This document shows, piece by piece, positions 33,166 through 44,814 of a DNA stretch of 64,000 nucleotides (position 1 is its first letter; each line of letters starts with the position of its first letter). The position numbers and the translations under genes were made by a program. This DNA comes from Ctenosaura bakeri (lineage: Eukaryota > Chordata > Lepidosauria > Squamata > Iguanidae), in the NCBI GenBank assembly GCA_948474755.1, contig CAOLHI010002516.1, forward strand, positions 152,001-216,000, given 5' to 3'. Under the pieces are notes generated by a model. It did not search any database, was not told the origin of the DNA, and was given only the letters and a program-made list of their open reading frames with translations.

Positions 33166-33624
33166 GGCCCTTTCCACACGGGGGTTTAAAAACGGTGTAG
33201 AGCGACCTCTGACGGAGGTCGTCTACACCGTAAAGTGGATTGGGGCGGACTACTTTTGCGTAGTTCCACACCCCAATCCATGCTAGGGCGCCCGGAAGTG
33301 GCGGCACCGCGTGCTTTTTGAAAACCACTTTTCAAGTGGTTTTTAAAAAGCACGACCGTGCAGCCACGTGCAGCCCTGTCACAGCGCCTGGTGTGGATTT
33401 GCAGGCTCGCGCAAGGGCGTGCCTGCAGATCTGCCGGGGGCGGGCTTTCTGGCTGGCAAGCTTCTCCGGTTGGTGGAGAGCCTCGTAAGCCGCCATTTTG
33501 GACCCCGCAGGATGCCGAGGAGTGTGGAGCACTGAAAACGTGCTGCTCCACGTGGCGATGGACTCAGGTAAGCTCTGTTTCAGCGTGGTTTCCCCCGTTT
33601 CTTCGCCCGCGTGTGGAAAGGGCC
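33166..33624. mobile_element. CpG-rich MITE with GGCCCTTTCCACACG termini
   Basis: The left terminus GGCCCTTTCCACACG is the exact reverse complement of the right terminus CGTGTGGAAAGGGCC (33610-33624). The 459-bp interior is GC-rich and has two strong hairpins: GTGTAGAGCGACCTC with GAGGTCGTCTACAC around 33195-33230, and GTGCTTTTTGAAAACCACTT with AAGTGGTTTTTAAAAAGCAC at 33310-33354. No transposase frame is present; the minus-strand frames (up to 134 codons) have no recognisable domain. Confidence 0.78.
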
Positions 33625-36438
33625 TTTCTTTAAAAATCTTCAGTTCTAACAGCCTGTTGGAATAAAAAAAATCTTTATCTGCTGGTAGGCTAGGAGGGGT
33701 CATTATGGCTTTTTTGGGAAGCCAGTTCTGGAGCATAGTGGCAGATAAGTTAATGTTTGGGAAATGCTTGAGAAGTTATTTTATGAACTACAGTTCCCAT
33801 AATCCCTATGCCGCTATGGCCTATATGGCCAAGGGTATCTATGGGTGTCTTTGTGCCATGATTCACTGCAGAGTTAGATTGATATTACGATGCTCATTGT
33901 GCTGATGTTCAATACAGTGTATTGACTGAACAGAAAATAAGGTTGTTTGGGGGTTTTCCATCATGTTCAATTGAAGTGTTTTAAGTTACACAGCTTTTTT
34001 TACAGGTATAATGTTTTGCCATTTATTGGAGTGGGACATGTTCTGAAGGATACCAGTGTATTGACTAAATCATGCTTTTCCTCTAGCATATGTTTGATGC
34101 TGTCATTTTTTAGCCCTTATAATAGTAGAGTTCTGTTGCTATGTCATGAATCATAACTCTGATTGAAAACAATGGAATCAGAGAAATATGAGGGTGTGAT
34201 AGATTTCAGCTCTGCTTTTTACTCTTTATTGGATGTGCTGGCATATTGACTTCTTTGACCATACACAACTGTTTCCCCTGTACCAACTCCTCAGGAAGAC
34301 ATTGCAGTAATTGGAAAAGAATTCTGAAAGAGCTAGGAAAAAGAATTTGGACCATACCAAATGGAATGGGGGAAAAAAAGCAGTAACATGGTAGAGATTT
34401 CTGGATTTGCTGAATAATATAAGTTGATTCTGATTCTGACAAAAGGCGTAATAGCAACAGATAAGGTTGATGGGAGATCTCCTGTTCCTTTTTGAAATCA
34501 ACATAGTGGGTTGGTCCGTATTAATTTAGTTGACCTTAGAAGACAGTGAAATCAATGTGCAAAGTTAGTTGTGCCTAAATTAAATCCCATTGATTTCAAT
34601 AAGAACTTAAGTGCAACCAACTTGAAATCTAACTCCCTGTGTGACTTCAATTTGCTTGCTTGTATTGCTTGAAATGGAGTTTATGCTGCCATCTGAGCTG
34701 TCATTGAGTCTGTTTTCAAATCAGCATTATTTTTGTTTACTGACTTCAGGCAGCTTACAAGTTAACAGAAATTAACAGAGATAAGATTACGTATTGTATT
34801 CAACCAGAGTTCCCCCCACCCATACACATAACAAGTGACAGGACCCTTGCTCAGTCGAAGTTTAACTCTGAACAGCAGATGCCAGAGGGACACAGTAGGT
34901 TTCTGGCTGTAAGGGCTTCACAGAAGTATCTGGCTACACCTGCTGTTGAAAGAAAGAGAATGCCAGGTGAGATGGACTTTTGGTATGCTTTAGCAGGATT
35001 CTTCTCAGGTTCTTATATTTATGAAGCCAGTTGTGGTTTCCTGCACTGTGAACACACAGTGGAAAAGAATAACTATTATGGTTACTACAAAAGAGTTTTA
35101 TCATGACACTCAAAAATTAAATATATCATTTTTTAATAATGTATTATCTAATTAAGGCTGAGATCCAGCATATTGCTTGCAGAGCCAAAAGGCCCATGAA
35201 TATACTTCTGCTGAATCTCTAGCTCATCATGGGCCAGAGATTCAAAAAGATACAAGTGTGCATGCAGTTGTGGATGTGCAAGTGTAGTGCCACTATTGGA
35301 TCTTGACCAGCATTTCCATTTTTTTCCCCTGTTTGGTGATATTTGTAATTTAGTTTTAGATCTGTGCTTCCAGGATGAATAAAGCTGAACTCCATTCCAA
35401 ACTTCCTACATTTTCCCCTCTATGTTCTGTTTGTAACTAGAAGTCCTTTACTGAAAGCTATCTTGTCTGATGATAAAACCATGAGTGTATGAAGCTCACA
35501 CATTTTTCATCTCTTTTATGACCTTATCTTTCACAAGCGGCTTCTGTGAAGGTATCCTAACTATAGAAAGCACCTGGAAAACATATATGATATCTTTGCT
35601 GTGATAAGCAGTTGTGAACAAGAAACTAGACCTGTCAGTTCTGAACTGTTCATTGTTAAAAAAAATACTCTGTAGATGTAGCTGATTGCAAAATACATTA
35701 TAGGGGGGACTAACAGCTGCTGTGATAGTCAGGAAAGCTCAATAGTTATTGCTACATTTTTTTAAAAAAATAGTCTGATATTGATAGGAAGTGCATGGAT
35801 TTAATATTGCAGTATGGAGTATGCCTGTTTGACACTGGAACTTCAGTTCTAAACATGTATGATTTTGATTGAACTTCCAACTTTGTGTCTTGTGGAGAGC
35901 AAAGTAACATGTTGATTCAGACAAAAGAATACTTCAGTTAAAGGTGGGTAAGGAACTATTGCCAGTATGACAACAGCCTTTGCTATACAAGAAGGGTAAG
36001 GGTAGATCGTGTTATGCTGTTAATCACAATCCCTGCAAACAGGCAGCATAATGTATCCAGATACTATACTTGGTATCTAAAATGAGGTGCTATGGCACAA
36101 ATCTGGCTTCACAATGTGTTTGCCAGTAGGACCAAATATTTGAGTACAGGATGTGGAAAAGAGAAAAAAAAAACAACACTCATATGCTGACTACTGTCTT
36201 ATTATTACCTTAGTTTTTCCAGAACTCAAAACAGATACTGGTTTATTGTCATAAACTATTGAAAATAGTTTCAAAAACTATTTAGCAATGCAGGTGTGTT
36301 AGCAGAATTATTAAAACAAGTGTTTAATATTACTGTCTCATGGCTTTATATATCCGTATCTACGATGTATCTGTGTGATGAGGAGAGGAAGCACACTTTG
36401 TCATGACATTTCTCTATGTTTCCTTGATGGATTCATAG

Positions 36439-36540
36439 GTGATGAAGAGGGCAGCCAAGAGGCAGCAGATTCTGATGGGGATGCACGGTTGGAGAAATCT
36501 GGACCACTTACGCTTGAGACAGAAGAATGGGATGGTCCAG
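36439..36540 (+). CDS. ZFPM2: ZFPM2 (FOG2) coding exon, probably exon 3
   Basis: This is a 102-nt internal exon between acceptor TTCATAG and donor GTAGGAA. The first two bases complete the Gly codon begun at 10854. The frame then reads [20 protein letters not shown], followed by [10 protein letters not shown], and ends one base into the next codon (phase 1). This matches in order and spacing the FOG2 stretch DDEG.QE.A.SDGD...ETDDWDGPG that directly follows the exon-2 peptide. Spliced to 10854 it keeps the frame with no stop. The peptide is acidic, lies upstream of the first zinc finger, and its exact role is not known to me. The Pro/Leu-rich middle differs from the mammalian version. Confidence 0.92.
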
Positions 36541-37487
36541 GTAGGAAAAATTAATAGATGAAAAAGTAGACATCATGAAACTGAATCCTCTTTTTGTGTG
36601 TATGTGTGTGTTGAAGTCACCTGTTGACTTATCGGATGATTTTCATAGGGTTTACTTAGGCAACAAATACTCGGAGGTTATTTTTCCAGTTCCTTCCTCT
36701 TAAATACAGTCTGCATTCATTGGAATGTCATGCAGGTACTGACCAAGACTGGCCCTACTTAGCTTCCAAATCAGATAGAATCTGGAGACTTTAGCGTATT
36801 TAGTCCCTCAACCCTGTCTAACTGCTTCTAAACCTACACGCTACATGACATTGCAAAGGTAAGAGATTTAGTACTCCTCTGTTCTGAGAGTGAGGCCCAC
36901 TGAGTCGTGGCACTTCTTTTTGAGTGGACAGGCACAGGATTACATTACTAATATCATATTCTTTTATTGTTGCAAATATTGTGAAGAGAAACTCTATAGG
37001 TAAGCATAAAGGAATGGATGAACTACTTTTTTTTCTGTGGTTTGTGTAAATCTGAACTTTCATATAACTGCTAGTCGATTAGCAGAAGTTTGTTATTCCA
37101 TGGAATTCTATTTTTAATTTTTGCAAAGTACAAGAGGAATGATTTTAGAGCCAAGGCTAAATGCTAGATAGCTCTTTCAGGATCTACCTCTATTTGCTAA
37201 GATGAGTGAGAATTCCTCCAGATGTTGAGGAAAGTGTCTATAATGTAGCATTTAAATGTTGTATGTTTTGGACTCAGTATAAGTAACATATGAAAGAGGC
37301 CTCTGAATAGGAAACCTGATAATAGCACCACCACCAATACCAACAGCACCACTGAGAACATTGTTTTGTATTGAATTTATAAGCGTGAAGATTGGCTATA
37401 GCTTCTACCTGGCTATTCAGGAGGAGGCTTTGATGGAGAGCACCTCAGGCTACAACCATTTCAGTAAATGTACACATTACTATGTGT

Positions 37488-37552
37488 GTGTGAGAGAGAG
37501 AAGCAAAAGAGAGAAAGAGAGACAGAAAAAGAAGAGGGGGGAGAGAGAGGTG
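37488..37552. repeat. GA-rich low-complexity tract
   Basis: A purine-rich run, GAGAGAGAGAAGCAAAAGAG onward with AAGAGGGGGGAGAGAGAG, preceded by TGTGTGTG. It is simple sequence. Confidence 0.85.
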
Positions 37553-38554
37553 ATAGCTGTGGATCCTTATTAAATAAGTCATTTCTACTATTTTGCTAGA
37601 AGTAGGTCTGTTTACTGTGAACAGGACCTTATTTGTTCAGTTAAATTTCAGTTTACTCACTCTCTGTAAATAATTCCACGTGGAAATAGTTTGTTTAGAA
37701 GAGGAGGTGAGAATGAATAGGGTGTCATTTGTGTCTTGAAAAACACTCGCTTTCAGTCTCTTGATGACTTCACCCAATAATTTCATGTAGCTGCCCAACT
37801 ACATGGAATAATGTATGGATGGACCCTTTGCTGAGTGATAACCTTGCAAACCTTGCTGACCTTGCAAACAGAATGTAATCCCCCTTCCCACTCCAGAGCG
37901 GAGTCATCTTAACTTTGCAGTATGCTATGTAGTGGCTTCGTCAGTCTCAAAATCCACCATGACTAATGGAACAGAAAATAGGTGAGAGAAGAATCAACAC
38001 CATTGTACTCCATACATAATTCCTTCTCTCTTTTGGTAACAGTCATCCACCAGATTATCAAAGCAATGCCATACTGTATTAAATTCTGCCTTGAAGCCAA
38101 CCACTAGATTGGTGGTAAGAAGAACATGCCTCATGGGTTGCATGTATCCTGAGCCTTTTTCTTTGGCTGCCATTCCTGCACCAAATTTCAGTGGTAAACC
38201 CTGAAAATCACTTTAAAACAAGCAGGAAGAGCTTGTTTTATAGGACATCAAACTGGGAAAACTTTCATTGAAAGAAATACTTCCTGCTTCTTTTGAAGGG
38301 GTACTTCCAGTTTGATGCTGAAATTTGGCAGTGTGTTTTGTGGCAGTCATGTCTTGTGTGTGGCTTCTGCTGGATCCTGAAGAAGAGAGATTGACTTCTA
38401 AACCTGCTGAATTGTCCACCAAGAGGTAGTTTTTTTTAAAAAAAAAAAATCTAGAATTATCTTGAACTACTTGGGACTGATATCCACATGGTAAACTGTG
38501 CTCAGTGCTATGGCTGGTGAGATAGGCACTAACTTAGGGGAGTCAAGTAAATAA

Positions 38555-38755
38555 GGACCTTTCTGCACTGCACTGTTATAATGGTATTATTCCATTTTCA
38601 ACATCCTGTGGAATTCTATGGTTCGTAGTTTACTGAAGCCAAAGAGCTCTCTGGCTGAGAATTCTAAATGCCCCTCCCTCAAATGCAGACCTCGGGATTC
38701 CATAGGATGTTGATGTGGAATAATAGCACTGTAACAGTGTAGTGATGAAAGGCCC
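38555..38755. mobile_element. Palindromic MITE, about 200 bp
   Basis: The left end GGACCTTTCTGCACTGCACT with GTTATAATGGTATTATTCC mirrors the right end GGAATAATAGCACTGTAAC with AGTGTAGTGATGAAAGGCCC. The core is AGAGCTCTCTGGCTGAGAAT, CCCCTCCCTCAAATGC and GGATTCCATAGGATGTTGA. The outer GGCCCTTTC-like end is shared with the CpG-rich MITEs at 31425 and 33166. Confidence 0.8.
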
Positions 38756-39599
38756 TAAATCACTTCACATTCTGAATCAGCATATCATGGTGATCAGAGT
38801 AAACATACCCTATAATGTAAATGCATCTCTCTGCTAAAATGGTAGAACCATTTTGCATTCATGGATCATAAGTTTGATTGGCAAGGTATTTTTTGTCATT
38901 TGAGGGGACGAACTATTGCATTTTTCAGAAGGTTCCTCATGGAGATGACTTGTGGTAAACAGCTGTGGTTGTTCGTCCCCTCCCTTCTTTATGAAAACTA
39001 GTTGATATTTTTTCCTACTCGAATGGCCTTCAAGTGTCACTCAATATTGTTTCAGTGGCATTCTGGTGGAAATAGAAAGTCTTCTAGAGGGAGAATGGCA
39101 GCAAGAGCAAAAATGGTGCTTTAGTGAGTCATATTAAAGAAGTGTTCCTATATGCTACTGTGTTGGTGTCTTATTAGGTGAACTTTCAGCCCAGGAATTG
39201 TTTCTGCATGAAGAATTCTGTAATCCTTAGGTAATGCTTGAGAATATGACTGTATCTTTCAGAGCTCAGGTGCAGAACTTGCAGAATCCCCTGGCCAGTA
39301 CAGCCACTGGGGTTTCTGGGAATTGTAGAACAAGGCTAGAATCTTGTACCATTGTACTACACCAGGGCAGGCAAGGGTGGTAGAGAAAGAAGGCGGCAGG
39401 TGCATCAGCCATGAAGTAAAACAAGACATTGGATAATTTGACTTTTTAGAATCAGCAAATTTTGTCTGTCTTTTCTTGCTACCACTGCTTGACCCCAAAG
39501 AAATTGCAGCTGCTAGCATAGTGCATCAACATGATTCTGGCCCTAGAAATTAACATTTACAACCTCTGCCTAAATAAGAAGCCCCTGGCTTGAAGCTCC

Positions 39600-40200
39600 G
39601 TTTAGTGTTGCTTTAAGAACAGAAACAGTGCTTCTTTAAATCATATTTTGGCCAGAAACTAAACACCTATTATCCAGTTTCAAACTCTGAGCTTACATTT
39701 AGCAGCACACTGAGTTTAACAAATGGATATGGCAGCCAATGATGCTTTCAAGGACTTTTCTTATCAGTTTTCATTTGATATAAATCATTTAACACACCCT
39801 GGTCATTGACTTCAGAGTTAAGAGAGAAACCTGTGGACTGCAATCAATAAAGTCTAAGAGCTTCGTGTTTAGGCAGAAATGTAAGCTAATATTTTCTCTT
39901 ACAAACAGTATAAATGGTGCAGATGCAACATGACAGAGCTGGAAAAGGTGGCAGTTTCATCAGCATGAATAAGAATGACTCAGACGGCCATTAGCTGTAA
40001 ATAATGCAAAACTTGGATTGTGGAACAAAAAGGCGTAAAGGGTTAGATTTGTTTTTTAAATGATACTGAAGTCTCTCTTCCCTTTAATTCAGTTAAGCTT
40101 TTACTTATGTAAAGATTGTAAAATTCATTCTGTAATTACTAGCATAACTGATAGGTGTATAATGATGACCATATTTAAAACAATAATATCCTCTGAATAG
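39600..40200. promoter_or_regulatory. Repeat-free block, candidate conserved non-coding element
   Basis: About 600 bp with no repeat signature and normal complexity, unlike its surroundings. It contains homeodomain-, TALE- and GATA-like words (CTGTAATTACTAG near 40131, CAATCAATAAAG near 39842, CTTATCAG near 39759). ZFPM2 is a developmental gene with long introns of the kind that usually hold enhancers. Function is an inference from appearance only. Confidence 0.3.
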
Positions 40201-41494
40201 CCATGTCTAAAAATAGAGGATATTTTCTTCAAAGGGCTGAACAGAGCCAGAACTCTTTCGAGAAATAATTTATAATGCAGTAACAACAGTTCCATTAAAA
40301 AAGACTCTTATATTTCAATCACATTTTCATCCTTGCTTGACTTTGCAAATTACTGTGTTCTGTGTATGTAGGGGAGAAGAACTCCAGCAGTAATTTTCTG
40401 AAATCATCAGGTGGAAAATATAATGCAAACAAAAATGAAGATACAGCATATCTGATTATGATGATGATGATGTTAATGATATACAAAATATGCCTATATT
40501 CTACTCAAAGCACTGCGGCTCTATGTTAAGATAGGTTTTGGCAATAGAATATATTCCACTATAGTTAAAATAGCATGGAAACTATTTAAAATTAGAATTA
40601 TTCCTTTAGCTCTGAGAGATTCTTGTTCTTCTCTCGTTTTTCCCCTCAAAATTTTTTTTTTCTGGTTTGTTATGCTTATTGTATAACTTTTAGCATTTGG
40701 CCCTCCTCATCCTTATACCTCAGTTAACCTTGCCTCTGGCGAAGGAGCTCCTTTTAACAAAGTATTTTTTCAGCCCACCCAGCCTCCTCTTTCTTCCTTG
40801 TTCTCTGTCTAGTTGGAAATTTTTCAGCAACATTGGAATTGAGAGGATGGTGAAGGAGGGGTGAGGAAACACAGGTTTTTGGTGCTGGGTTTCAATAAAT
40901 ATGTCTGCAGTAAACAGTACAATAAATCTTGAGCTAGGAAAAGATGAGATTCTATTCTAATCTGCAGCTGTATGTGCCTGCCTACTTCCAGAATCTCTTA
41001 CTGAGCATGCATGAACAGCAAAGAGGAAAGCAGATAAGCAGATAAGCTAAACTCATGTATGCTACCTCTCCCCTCTGAAAAAGCTAGTTCTATGAGTTTG
41101 GACACCAAAATAGAAACCACTAAAAATATGCAGGCTAGTGAAAGAAAGAAATCTTTGGGTAGTCTCTAGAAGGTTCAAAATGTTTTTGATTCCTTATTTA
41201 CTTGACCTATTTATTTGATTTCACACATGCCTCTTGTTAGTTTTAGACAAAAAGTCTGATGAAACATGTTGAGCTGCTCTTGTTTTAGTGTTGTAAGAAA
41301 TTATTCCTATTTCATGTTATTTCTACCTCTCGTACCAAATTTTTTGTTAAAGAAGTAAGGCTGAGGAACACATATACTTTGTTAGTTGAGGTATAACTGT
41401 AATGAGAAGTGTGCTGGGCTGGGTTGCAGGGATGTAATTCTCCACTGAATTTCCTCTTGAATGTAGCAATGAGTAATTTCAGCAATTTTCTTCT

Positions 41495-42030
41495 TACTTG
41501 TGAGAAAGCCTTTGAAAACCACACAGTTCTCTAAGGTGATTCGCAATTTGGGACTTATCTTGCAAAATATCCCTGTATGCTTGTTTTGCACAAAAATCAG
41601 CATTTTCTGCGCAGGAAGCAGCTCTTTATACATAGAAGATAATATTTCAATACAGAAATATTAATTCCTGTGCAGAAAATGCTATAATTTTTATTTTGTA
41701 TAAAAATTCTGTATAAAATTCACACATGGTAGATTTTCATAGAAAACAACATTTTTTGTTCAGAAAACAGCATTATCAACACAGGAATTAATATTTCTGC
41801 ATTGATATATTACTTCCTGTGCAGAACAGGCTTTAGTTGGGGGTTTATTCTGTGTAAGGCTGTTTCCTGAACAGATAATGCTAATTTCTGTACAAAACAA
41901 CCATGTATAAATTTTACACAGAATAAGTCCCAAACTGTGAAGATTCTTGTCAGTCCAGGATTCTTCTAATCACAGATTCTCAACACTCAAAAACCATGTT
42001 TTTTTAACCATTTTTCAAATATCCCTGCTA
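41495..42030. repeat. Motif-reiterated repeat, copy B (CAGAAAATGCTG family)
   Basis: It shares the reiterated words of copy A (13792-14345): CAGCATTTTCTGCGCAGGA, AATATTAATTCCTGTGCAG, AAAATGCT and TTTTACACAGAATAAGTCCC. Its right flank (GTCAGTCCAGGATTCTTC, CTCAACACTCAAAAACC) is the reverse complement of the left flank of copy A. Its left flank (GCCTTTGAAAACCACACAG) resembles the right end of copy A in direct orientation. GACTTAT near 41551 and ATAAGTCCCAAAC near 41924 face each other as an inverted pair. Confidence 0.6.
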
Positions 42031-42380
42031 TGTAGAAAATGTTAAATCTTGTTAAGATAATTAAGGAAATTACATGCTTCATGAGTAAGAACAGTGGTGA
42101 TTATGAGATGGACATCTCTGCATACATTGCTATGTCCTTTTGGCATTTTAAATAATTTCTCCTTCCTCAGCCAACTATGTGAACTGTCCTTTAAATGGTT
42201 GAATCATTGATTCATGTAGCTCAGGATCATCTCTTGTTTCCACCAGAAGTGAAAACTCCCACAGTATTGATATTGACTGGGAGATCTTGGAAATTTTAGT
42301 CCAAAACACCAACTTATTCTTCCTCTGGCGTTGGCAGGAGTCCAAGACCTCAGACAGATAGATCCAACACCTCTTAGCGA

Positions 42381-42589
42381 TAGCGGTTACATTTCTATAC
42401 CACTTATCAGTGCAAAGCACTCCCTGAGCGGTTTGCAATGTGTTTAACTAGTTGCCTCCAACAAGCTGAGTACTCATTTTACTGATCTTTGGAAGGATGG
42501 AAGGTTGAGCCAACCTGGAGTCCTCCAGAATCGAACTCACAACGTTGTGGCTGCAGTACTGACATTTAACCACTGTGCCACCAGGGCTC
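42381..42589 (-). mobile_element. tRNA-derived SINE of a second family, minus strand
   Basis: Read on the minus strand it starts GAGCCCTGGTGGCACAGTGG and TTAAATGTCAGTACTGCAGC (box A: TGGCACAGTGGTTAAATG), with GAGTTCGATTC as box B. Then come AACCTTCCATCCTTCC, AAAATGAGTACTCAGC and the tail CTGATAAGTGGTATAGAAAT. This wording fits squamate tRNA-type SINEs and differs from the GGCACACAAC family seen elsewhere in the window. Confidence 0.8.
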
Positions 42590-43756
42590 AGGGCTCTTTC
42601 CAAGACCTTAGGCAGAAATCTTCCCTAGGGCTACAATTTCCAATTAAGTGGAGATGTGAGAGACTGAACCAGTACCTTCATATGCTTTACCACTGAAGAA
42701 TGATGTTGGCTCCTTCCATAAAATGCAGCTTTCTATGCATACAGTTACATAACTGTCCATTAACTGAAACAGAGGCCTCTCTACATGGTGCCACAGAAGA
42801 ATGCATAGTACACATTGCTACTTCCATTCTTTCTTGGAGTAGCTTGTGTAGATCCCTGGGGAGAAACATTGCCATTGGCTCCTTCTGAGGCAGCTCTGTT
42901 TCAAGGTAATTGGTAGGTGCCTTGCAGTTTATGATCCTGGCTTAAAGGCAGAGGTGGGAGGGCATAACTCCTTTTGCATATATTGCTCTGTCTCTTACAT
43001 GTGTGGAGACTGATAAATTCTGACCTTTGTACATCTTTGTATACCTTGGTTCCTGAGTAAAATTACTTAAAAATATAGTTATAGGCTACTACTACTACTA
43101 CAATAATACTTGGAGGGGAAAAGCCAAACATTTTGCCTTTTGAAGAAAGTAACACTGGGTTTTTCAGACTGAAAGGGTCACTAACATTCTTACTGATTGT
43201 CTTTATGGCAAGTCATTGAGCCTCACCTTCAGCATGATAGTTTGGGCCAAACCTTCTTGTGCAGAATCTGGTTTTGGATACCTTTGACTGTACTGTGCCA
43301 CTTGCTGAATGGACATATTTGGGAATTTCACTTCATTAGCATCTGCTGTTGACAGACTATAAAGAGAAGAGAATACAAAAAGGAGAGTGAGTAGATATTT
43401 TGTATGGAGGGCTTTTTTCATAGCAAAGAAGAAAGGGACATTAACTTGGAAAGGAATCAACTGCGCCAAAGTATCCTTAAGACTCCAAGCAAAGTAAAGC
43501 CAAATACACTACACACTTACTCTCCTTTTCTAATCTCTTAATTGAAGTGCTAACTTCATTCCTATGTACACTTGGGAATAAATTCACTGAAATTATTTTC
43601 TTCTGAGTATACTCAAATGGGTTACTTCTGACTGGTTATACATGTAGAAGATTCAGCTAACATACTGATTTGAATTAGTGGAATTTTCATATTCTCTTCT
43701 CCTGAGTTAAGAACTAAGGTTGTTTGCCAACAAATTAGGATTTTCTGGGAACCACC

Positions 43757-43815
43757 TCTTCTCTTCTCTTCCTTTCCTTTTCTTCTCTCTCTTTCTTTTT
43801 CTCTCTGTCTGTCTG
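43757..43815. repeat. CT-rich polypyrimidine tract
   Basis: TCTTCTCTTCTCTTCCTTTC and TTCTCTCTCTTTCTTTTTCT; low-complexity sequence without further signals. Confidence 0.85.
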
Positions 43816-44767
43816 GAAGGAGGGATATGGTTAAGCTCTGGAAAGCAAATGGCAGAACATGCTTATTCCATCATATTAATAATTTGCTGTGAATTGGTAA
43901 ATGATGGCTGATTTTTGTCATGTGTGAACTATGAAGTGCGCAATTTTAGTGAAACAGTGACATTCTTCTGTACATTATATTTGTGGATGGGCTGGGTTGG
44001 AAATGCTGACCTTAATCGATCTGCTGCAGCATCCTCTCATTGTTGATAAATTACTTTTTCTTTGGTGCAATAAACAAGTTAGGACAGAAAACTGGCATAG
44101 TATTTGGTACATTGGAATGATTGGTTAAAAAAAAAACAGGGACTGAAAGTATAGGAACTGTTCATCTTTTTTTCTTCTTTTTTTTATAAAACCAGTCTTG
44201 AGAAGGACTTAGAGATTACAGTCCTGATTTTGCTTCCTTTTTGATGGTGGAAATGTGCTAGATATGGGATCTTGGAAAATGCTATTTGATGTAAATTAAC
44301 AAAAATCCATGAAACATAGTTAACCATAGATATAGTCTGACAGGAAGGATATTGTGAAGAAGCGGAGGAAATCATAGGACGGCTGTGTGTTACTCTGACG
44401 GTGAATCGGTATTATCTCAGCTATCAGATAATGCAGTTATCATTAATTTTCACATTTGCATTTCAATCTTGGGAAGGAAATGACTCTTGCTGGATGAAGA
44501 TAAGAGCTCTGTACCACTATAATGAACCATCATTTTATCCCGATGCTTTGTATCCATATGAAAATGAGACTGGGTGGTGGTGTGGTGTGTGAGGAGGAGT
44601 ATATGTGTGTTGGGGGGGTCATAGAAACGTTATAACAAAGTGTCAAAATTACTACAGACTTCAGAGTCTTCATGAAACAAGAGGCAGTTTAATACATCTT
44701 CTATAGTGAAGTGGATGTTGGATTAAAAGAGGAAGCTAGACTTCCTATCATTGAATAAACTGAAGAA

Positions 44768-44814
44768 GTGTGTGTGTGTGTGCATGTGCGTGCGCGTACA
44801 CACACACACACATG
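44768..44814. repeat. Mirror (TG)n...(CA)n microsatellite
   Basis: GTGTGTGTGTGTGCATGTGC, then GTGCGCGTACACACACACAC. The TG and CA halves are complementary to each other, so the tract can form a hairpin or Z-DNA. Confidence 0.9.

Larger units (their letters stand above)
10855..36438 (+). other. ZFPM2: ZFPM2 intron 2 (complete, about 25.6 kb)
   Basis: The intron runs from donor GTAATC at 10855 to acceptor TTCATAG ending at 36438, and interrupts a Gly codon after its first base (phase 1). It carries the densest repeat load of the window, listed separately. The stretches 10860-12940, 25110-30590 and 34160-36430 contain no gene that I can support. Within them, 23440-23950 and 27600-28330 look like unclassified non-simple sequence with short open frames but no recognisable protein. 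Confidence 0.88.

Noticed and set aside
33186..33736. 121- and 134-codon minus-strand frames
   Set aside because: They overlap the second CpG-rich MITE and have no recognisable domain or splice context.
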